DNA of 6,040 bases, taken from positions 2,517 to 8,556 of the forward strand of contig DJBG01000092.1 of NCBI GenBank assembly GCA_002429965.1, in the 5' to 3' direction. The notes below the pieces were generated by a model. The model did no database searches. It saw only the letters and a program-made list of their open reading frames with translations, and was not told the origin of the DNA. Positions 1 to 4,153 of the stretch are shown here, piece after piece. The DNA comes from Hungatella sp. UBA5982. GTDB lineage: Bacteria > Bacillota > Clostridia > Lachnospirales > Lachnospiraceae. Position numbers and translations under genes: made by a program. Each line of letters opens with the position of its first letter. Position 1 is the stretch's first letter.

Positions 1-72
1 TGAGGGTGCCTGGACCGAGTTAACTGCCAGGGTAACGCCTGTGATAGCGGTTCAAAGTGAGACGCACGGATT
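1..72 (+). ncRNA. ffs: Signal recognition particle RNA, 3' end (partial)
   Basis: This is the 3' portion of the bacterial large-type SRP RNA (4.5S/scRNA), the RNA scaffold that binds Ffh and targets nascent membrane and secreted proteins. The segment with GGGTGCCTGG, CCGAGTTAACTGC, GGTAACGCC and a terminal GCACGGA closely follows the 3' end of Bacillus subtilis scRNA as I remember it (GCCTGGGCCGAGCTAACTGC, then TAACGC, then GCACGGT). The Ffh-binding apical loop (GGAAGGAAGCAG type) and the 5' strand are not in the window, so they should lie upstream, and the 5' end should carry a CGTGC that pairs with the GCACG at the 3' end. The terminator at 91-129 and the downstream dnaX-ybaB-recR order, which also follows scr in Bacillus, both support the call. 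The exact 3' end is estimated to within a few bases. Confidence 0.9.
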
Positions 73-90
73 AAAATATAAAGAATTATC

Positions 91-129
91 AGACGCCGGA
101 GAGCAGGAAACTGTTCTGCGGTGTCTTTT
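91..129 (+). terminator. Intrinsic terminator of the SRP RNA
   Basis: A long hairpin is visible. AGACGCCG (91-98) pairs with CGGTGTCT (119-126) with one G-T wobble. After a single G/G mismatch, AGAGCAG (100-106) pairs with CTGTTCT (111-117), also with one wobble. The stem is capped by a GAAA tetraloop (107-110). The strand ends in a short T run (126-129). It lies about 18 bases after the presumed SRP RNA end and should separate that transcript from the phosphofructokinase operon. The T run is short, so some read-through is possible. Confidence 0.85.
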
Positions 130-189
130 GCAATTAGCAATTACCATTTTTAATATTTTCTTACATTTCTTATGAAATAAAGTTTTCCC

Positions 190-218
190 TTGCCCCACAT
201 TCCCCTTTGTATTATAAT
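190..218 (+). promoter_or_regulatory. Sigma-A-type promoter P1 upstream of the phosphofructokinase gene
   Basis: A perfect TATAAT -10 box (213-218) is preceded, with a 17-base spacer, by TTGCCC (190-195), which matches four of the six consensus -35 positions. It sits in the AT-rich stretch between the SRP RNA terminator and the gene. Its -10 box lies inside the spacer of promoter P2, so the two could not be occupied by polymerase at once. Confidence 0.5.
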
Positions 219-235
219 TATAAAATGGGTATAAT
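207..235 (+). promoter_or_regulatory. Sigma-A-type promoter P2 upstream of the phosphofructokinase gene
   Basis: A second perfect TATAAT -10 box (230-235) is preceded by TTGTAT (207-212) with a 17-base spacer. The -35 box keeps only the TTG. Start of transcription would be near 242, giving a leader of about 44 bases before the start codon at 286. This is the better-placed of the two promoters and probably serves phosphofructokinase-dnaX and perhaps all genes downstream, since no terminator is visible between them. Confidence 0.6.
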
Positions 236-285
236 ACTACCTATTTCCCAATGACAAATCTAATCAAAAAAAGAGGTGTGCTTTC

Positions 286-1365
286 ATGATAAGAATTGGA
301 ATGCTGACAAGCGGAGGCGACTGCCAGAGCCTGAATGCCACCATGCGCGGCGTAGCAAAGGCACTGTACCGGATGGCCGGCGATATTGAGATTGTTGGAT
401 TTGAGGACGGTTACAAAGGGCTGATTTATGGAGAGTACCGTGTAATGAAGCCGGAAGATTTTTCCGGAATTCTGACAAAGGGCGGAACAATCCTTGGTAC
501 ATCCAGACAGCCGTTTAAACTTATGCGGACACCTGACGAGAACGGTCTTAATAAAGTGGAAGCCATGAAACACACCTATAGAAAGCTGAAACTGGAATGT
601 CTGGTGGTATTAGGCGGCAATGGGAGCCAGAAAACGGCTAATCTCCTTCAGGAAGAGGGGCTGAATGTTGTATCCCTTCCCAAGACCATTGACAATGATT
701 TGTGGGGGACCGATGTTACCTTTGGTTTCCAGAGCGCTATCAATGTGGCTACCAATGCCATTGATTGCATCCATACGACGGCAGCTTCCCATGGACGAGT
801 TTTTATCGTGGAAGTCATGGGTCACAAGGTCGGCTGGCTCACCCTGTATGCGGGGCTGGCTGGCGGGGCTGATATTATCCTGTTGCCGGAGATACCTTAC
901 GATCTGGATATCGTGGTCAAGGCATTAAAAAGCAGGGCCCAAAACGGTAAGAAATTTTCCATTCTTGCTGTGGCAGAAGGTGCAATTTCCAAGGAAGATG
1001 CCTGCCTGACGAAAAAAGAATTAAAAGAAAAAAAGAAGACCGGAGTGGTTTATCCTTCTGTAGCATATGAGATCGGGGCCCAGATCACGGAGCGCACCGG
1101 ACAAGAAGTGCGGGTTACCGTACCAGGCCATATGCAGAGAGGCGGCGATCCATGCCCCTACGACAGAGTGCTTTCCACCCGCCTTGGGGCTGAGGCAGCA
1201 AAGCTCATAAATAACAAAGAATACGGATATATGGTAGCGGTGAATAACAATGAGATTGTTAAGATTCCGTTAGCCGATGTAGCTGGAAAATTAAAAACCG
1301 TCGATCCGGAAAGCTCTATCGTTAAGGAAGCCAAGATGATAGGCATTAGCTTCGGCGACGAATAA
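286..1365 (+). CDS. pfkA: 6-phosphofructokinase (PFK-A superfamily, Gly/Lys donor-site type)
   Basis: A cytoplasmic glycolytic enzyme that phosphorylates fructose 6-phosphate to fructose 1,6-bisphosphate. At 359 residues it is longer than the about 320 of E. coli PfkA. The visible signatures are the N-terminal TSGGD loop (residues 8-12), the GGTILGTSR loop (66-74), GGNGS (110-114), the catalytic PKTIDND motif (132-138, with Asp136 as the presumed base), GRVFIVEVMG (170-179), the sugar-phosphate-contacting Glu231, and Arg276/His282/Arg285 in the VRVTVPGHMQRGG block. Gly113 matches the ATP-type residue (E. coli Gly104), whereas Lys133 matches the lysine of pyrophosphate-dependent and mixed-group enzymes (E. 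coli Gly124). Asn112 replaces the Mg-binding Asp103 of E. coli. A lysine-rich insertion lies at about 236-252. The start is set by AAGAGGTG at 271-278, 7 bases upstream. The family is certain; ATP rather than pyrophosphate as donor is inferred from Gly113 only. Confidence 0.93.
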   Translation: MIRIGMLTSGGDCQSLNATMRGVAKALYRMAGDIEIVGFEDGYKGLIYGEYRVMKPEDFSGILTKGGTILGTSRQPFKLMRTPDENGLNKVEAMKHTYRKLKLECLVVLGGNGSQKTANLLQEEGLNVVSLPKTIDNDLWGTDVTFGFQSAINVATNAIDCIHTTAASHGRVFIVEVMGHKVGWLTLYAGLAGGADIILLPEIPYDLDIVVKALKSRAQNGKKFSILAVAEGAISKEDACLTKKELKEKKKTGVVYPSVAYEIGAQITERTGQEVRVTVPGHMQRGGDPCPYDRVLSTRLGAEAAKLINNKEYGYMVAVNNNEIVKIPLADVAGKLKTVDPESSIVKEAKMIGISFGDE

Positions 1366-1378
1366 GGAGTCAACAGGC

Positions 1379-2974
1379 ATGTCATATACGGCATTGTATC
1401 GGAAATGGCGTCCTTCTTCCTTTTTGGATGTAAAGGGTCAGGACCATATCGTACAAACATTGAAAAACCAGATAGTATCGGAACGTATCGGGCATGCATA
1501 TCTGTTCTGCGGAACAAGAGGAACCGGTAAGACCAGTATTGCCAAGATCTTTGCAAAAGCGGTTAATTGCGAACACCCGGCGGACGGAAGTCCCTGCGGG
1601 GAATGCCAGACCTGTAAGAACATCGCAGCAGGCGCATCCCTTAACGTGGTTGAAATTGACGCTGCGTCAAATAATGGCGTGGAGAATATCAGGGAGATTA
1701 GGGATGAAGTTCAGTATCCACCCACAGAAGGTAAGTATCGGGTTTATATTATCGATGAGGTTCATATGCTTTCAACAGGAGCATTTAATGCACTGTTAAA
1801 GACGTTGGAAGAACCTCCATCCTATGTTATATTTATTCTGGCGACTACAGAAGTCCATAAGATTCCGGTGACGGTTCTGTCACGGTGCCAGCGGTATGAT
1901 TTTAAGCGCATTACGGTGGAAACCATTGTAGAGCATTTAAAAGAGCTGACAGAAGCAGAACATATCCAGGTGGAAGACCGTGCCCTTACTTATATCGCCA
2001 AGGCGGCTGACGGCGCACTGCGTGATGCCTTAAGCCTGCTGGACCAGTGTATTGCATTTCATTACGGAGAGCTTCTCACCTACGACAATGTCCTGGAAGT
2101 TTTGGGAGCCGTAGACATCACCGTATTTGGAACAATGTTCCGGGCAGTCGTGGAAAACCGGACAAAAGACTGTATTACTTGTCTTGAGGAGCTGGTGATC
2201 CAGGGAAGGGAACTGGGCCAGTTTGTTATTGATTATATCTGGTATTTAAGAAACCTTCTAATATTAAAATCCGTGGACAATGCAGAAAATCTGCTTGATA
2301 TGTCAACAGAGAACCAAAACTTGTTAAAAGAGGACAGCAAACGTGTGGACAATGATACGCTTTTGCGGTATATCCGGGTGTTTTCGGATCTGTCCAATCA
2401 GCTTCGCTATGCGTTTCAGAAACGGGTCCTGATTGAGGTTGCCCTGATCAAGCTGACCCGCCCCCAGATGGAACAGAATCTGGATTCCATACTTCAGCGT
2501 ATCAGCAATATAGAAAAGCAGCTGGAAAGCGGTATCGTGGGAATTGCTTCCCCGGAAGGCTTAAAAGCGACGGAAGGTAACGACGGCAGTAATGCCCCTG
2601 TCCACGAATTAACCCCAGCAGAGCGGGTGGCTCTGCCCAAAGGCCAGTTGGAGGATTTAAATCTGATCCGCAGTGAATGGGGGAAGATCATTCGGGAACA
2701 GGGAGGACCTATCCGGGCCAGCTTCCGGGATACAGTTGTAGAGCCTGCAGGAGAGAGCTGTCTTTGCGTAGTCTTTTCCGAACAGAGCAACTACATGATC
2801 GGAAGCAGGGAGGCAACAGTTGCAGAGATTGAACGGTATGTGGAAAACCATTACCAGAAGTCTATAGCCTTTAAGACAAGGCTTCGGGGCGGAGGGGAAC
2901 GGATTGATACCATTTATGTCAGCGATGAAGAATTAAAAGAAAATATTTTAATGGATATAACAATTGAAGATTAA
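1379..2974 (+). CDS. dnaX: DNA polymerase III subunit tau/gamma (clamp loader ATPase)
   Basis: The clamp-loader ATPase that opens and loads the beta sliding clamp and, through its tau tail, links polymerase III to the replisome. At 531 residues it is a normal length for a Firmicutes DnaX. It begins with the characteristic ALYRKWRP. It then has Walker A GTRGTGKTS (45-53), a zinc-binding cysteine set (Cys64, Cys73, Cys76, Cys79), Walker B IIDEVH (124-129), sensor 1 LATTE (154-158) and the SRC arginine finger (168-170). A sensor 2 region (GALRDALSLLDQ) follows near 210-222. The C-terminal third is less conserved and fits tau domains. The Shine-Dalgarno AAGGAG (1364-1369) overlaps the stop codon of the phosphofructokinase gene, 9 bases before the ATG, which indicates co-transcription and possibly coupling. 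No run of six or more A occurs inside the gene, so an E. coli-like slippery site making a short gamma form is not apparent. Confidence 0.97.
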   Translation: MSYTALYRKWRPSSFLDVKGQDHIVQTLKNQIVSERIGHAYLFCGTRGTGKTSIAKIFAKAVNCEHPADGSPCGECQTCKNIAAGASLNVVEIDAASNNGVENIREIRDEVQYPPTEGKYRVYIIDEVHMLSTGAFNALLKTLEEPPSYVIFILATTEVHKIPVTVLSRCQRYDFKRITVETIVEHLKELTEAEHIQVEDRALTYIAKAADGALRDALSLLDQCIAFHYGELLTYDNVLEVLGAVDITVFGTMFRAVVENRTKDCITCLEELVIQGRELGQFVIDYIWYLRNLLILKSVDNAENLLDMSTENQNLLKEDSKRVDNDTLLRYIRVFSDLSNQLRYAFQKRVLIEVALIKLTRPQMEQNLDSILQRISNIEKQLESGIVGIASPEGLKATEGNDGSNAPVHELTPAERVALPKGQLEDLNLIRSEWGKIIREQGGPIRASFRDTVVEPAGESCLCVVFSEQSNYMIGSREATVAEIERYVENHYQKSIAFKTRLRGGGERIDTIYVSDEELKENILMDITIED

Positions 2975-3006
2975 AAAATCATAAATATAGCAGGAGGATA
3001 CACACC

Positions 3007-3360
3007 ATGGCAAAACGTGGCGGTTTTCCAGGCGCAATGCCTGGCAATATGAATAATTTAATGAAGCAGGCTCAGAAGATGCAGCGTCAGATGGAAGAGA
3101 CAACAAAGGCGCTGGAGGAAAAGGAATATACAGCTGCAGCAGGCGGCGGAGCCGTGTCAGTCACTGTTTCAGGAAAAAAGGAAGTGACTGCGGTTAAATT
3201 ATCCCAGGAAGTTGTGGATCCAGATGATATCGAGATGCTTGAGGACTTGATTATGGCAGCTACCAATGAAGCATTCCGCGAGATGGAAGAGGACAGCAGT
3301 TCCGCCATGTCGAAGCTGACCGGCGGCCTTGGCGGTTTAGGCGGAGGCTTTCCGTTCTAA
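3007..3360 (+). CDS. ebfC: YbaB/EbfC family nucleoid-associated protein
   Basis: A small DNA-binding protein of 117 residues, normal for the family (YaaK in Bacillus). Members dimerise, bind DNA and are found with the nucleoid; the exact role is unsettled. The family pattern is clear: a short basic, Gly/Pro-rich start, then the heptad-like helix NMNNLMKQAQKMQRQMEE (about 14-31), the central strand block with GGGAVSVTVSGKKEV (about 46-60), VDPDDIEMLEDLI (about 71-83) and a glycine-rich tail ending GGGFPF. AGGAGG (2992-2997) lies 9 bases before the ATG. It sits 32 bases after dnaX and ahead of recR, the usual arrangement, which suggests a shared transcript and a link to replication or recombination. 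Confidence 0.95.
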   Translation: MAKRGGFPGAMPGNMNNLMKQAQKMQRQMEETTKALEEKEYTAAAGGGAVSVTVSGKKEVTAVKLSQEVVDPDDIEMLEDLIMAATNEAFREMEEDSSSAMSKLTGGLGGLGGGFPF

Positions 3361-3362
3361 AG

Positions 3363-3446
3363 ATTGAAAGAAAAACATCTTTCAACTAAGTTTGTGAATT
3401 AACTGGATATGAAAGCATATCCGCTTGATTCATTAGGAGAGAAATT
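3363..3446 (+). repeat. Structured intergenic repeat, copy 1 (recR leader)
   Basis: This gap between ybaB/ebfC and recR holds a sequence repeated upstream of the TPR gene (4065-4153). Hairpin A is TTGAAAG (3364-3370) with CTTTCAA (3379-3385), 7 perfect pairs and an 8-base loop. Hairpin B is TGAATTAA (3395-3402) with TTGATTCA (3425-3432), then after a 2-base internal loop GGATATG (3405-3411) with CATATCC (3416-3422), closed by an AAAG loop. Hairpin B ends two bases before the recR Shine-Dalgarno TAGGAGAG (3434-3441), 7 bases before the ATG counted from the AGGAG core. There is no T tract after either hairpin, so neither looks like an intrinsic terminator. The structure and repetition are seen directly. 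A regulatory, RNA-processing or stabilising role is inference. Confidence 0.75.
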
Positions 3447-4043
3447 ATGAATTACTACAGCAGTCAAATAACCAGATTAATTGAAGAACTGTCCAGGCTT
3501 CCGGGCATTGGCAGTAAATCTGCACAGCGCCTGGCATTTCATATCATCAATATGCCGGAGGAACAAGTGGCAGGTCTTGCTTTATCCATTACAGAAGCAA
3601 AACGTAATGTACGTTACTGCAAGGAATGCTTTACCCTGACGGATCAGGAGAAATGTCCCATCTGTCAGAGCGAAAAACGCAATCATAAGGTAATTATGGT
3701 AGTGGAAGACACCAGGGACTTGGCTGCTTATGAAAAGACAGGAAAATTTGATGGCGTTTACCATGTCCTGCATGGGGCTATCTCTCCTATGCTGGGAATT
3801 GGACCTGGAGATATAAAACTGAAGGAACTGATGCAGAGACTGCAGGGGGATGTGGAAGAGGTGATCATTGCAACCAATTCCAGTCTTGAGGGAGAGACGA
3901 CAGCCATGTACATCAGCAAGCTGATCAAGCCGACAGGAATCAGGGTTACCCGTATAGCCAGCGGAGTTCCCGTTGGAGGAGACTTAGAGTACATAGATGA
4001 GGTAACATTGTTACGGGCCCTGGAAGGACGGGTCGAACTGTAG
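3447..4043 (+). CDS. recR: Recombination mediator protein RecR
   Basis: RecR acts with RecO (and RecF) to load RecA on single-stranded DNA covered by SSB during gap repair. At 198 residues it is the standard length. The domains in order are: a helix-hairpin-helix with [15 protein letters not shown] (18-32); a zinc finger with Cys58, Cys61, Cys70 and Cys73 (CxxC-x8-CxxC); a Toprim domain beginning VVEDTRD (85-91) and including [12 protein letters not shown] (109-120); and a C-terminal block with [19 protein letters not shown]. All key residues appear intact. The Shine-Dalgarno (TAGGAGAG, 3434-3441) sits at the end of the upstream repeated element, so translation initiation could be affected by the hairpin just before it. 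Its place after ybaB/ebfC and dnaX is the usual one. Confidence 0.97.
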   Translation: MNYYSSQITRLIEELSRLPGIGSKSAQRLAFHIINMPEEQVAGLALSITEAKRNVRYCKECFTLTDQEKCPICQSEKRNHKVIMVVEDTRDLAAYEKTGKFDGVYHVLHGAISPMLGIGPGDIKLKELMQRLQGDVEEVIIATNSSLEGETTAMYISKLIKPTGIRVTRIASGVPVGGDLEYIDEVTLLRALEGRVEL

Positions 4044-4056
4044 CTCAATTGCCTTG

Positions 4057-4064
4057 TTAGGAGA
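4057..4064 (+). promoter_or_regulatory. Extra Shine-Dalgarno-like TTAGGAGA without an annotated gene
   Basis: TTAGGAGA occurs here, 14 bases after the recR stop codon, and is identical to the octamer at 4140-4147 that serves the TPR gene. The two copies bracket the second intergenic repeat. It also sits 8 bases (from the AGGAG core) ahead of a TTG that opens a frame of only 10 codons (4072-4104). It may be a relic ribosome binding site, a flank duplicated when the repeat arrived, or the site for a tiny leader peptide; the sequence does not decide among these. Confidence 0.3.
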
Positions 4065-4153
4065 TATAAGGTTGAAAATACATCTTTCAGCCTTGAGTTT
4101 ATGAATCAACGGGACAGGCAAGCATATCCGCCTGATTCATTAGGAGACAAATA
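4065..4153 (+). repeat. Structured intergenic repeat, copy 2 (TPR gene leader)
   Basis: This element is related to the one before recR: the last 56 bases up to and including the start codon (4101-4156 against 3394-3449) agree at 47 positions without a gap. Hairpin A is longer here: AAGGTTGAAA (4068-4077) pairs with TTTCAGCCTT (4085-4094), 10 pairs with one wobble and a 7-base loop. In hairpin B the outer stem ATGAATCA (4101-4108) pairs perfectly with TGATTCAT (4133-4140), but the inner stem (4112-4118 with 4123-4129) has two mismatches. The outer-stem U-G pair of copy 1 (3400/3427) is C-G here (4107/4134), which keeps pairing. The Shine-Dalgarno TAGGAGA (4141-4147) follows directly. No T tract follows either hairpin. 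Confidence 0.75.

Noticed and set aside
130..143. Tandem GCAATTA GCAATTA after the SRP terminator
   Set aside because: Two copies of an AT-rich heptamer are too short to mean anything without further support.
241..573. Reverse-strand open frame of 110 codons over the start of the phosphofructokinase gene
   Set aside because: It lies antisense to a well-supported enzyme gene, has no recognisable motif, and would cover the promoter-proximal leader. It is a shadow frame.
1379..2974. Programmed frameshift in dnaX making a short gamma subunit
   Set aside because: No A-AAA-AAG-like slippery heptamer or longer A run is present inside the gene; the longest A run I see is five.
3364..3385. Hairpin A after ybaB/ebfC as an intrinsic terminator
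   Set aside because: The stem is only 7 A/T-rich pairs and is followed by ACTAAGTTT rather than a T tract, so termination is unlikely.
3392..3420. A promoter inside the first repeat driving recR
   Set aside because: TTGTGA at 3392-3397 resembles a -35 box, but the hexamer at the right spacing (GCATAT) is a poor -10 box and the sequence is better explained by the hairpin stem.
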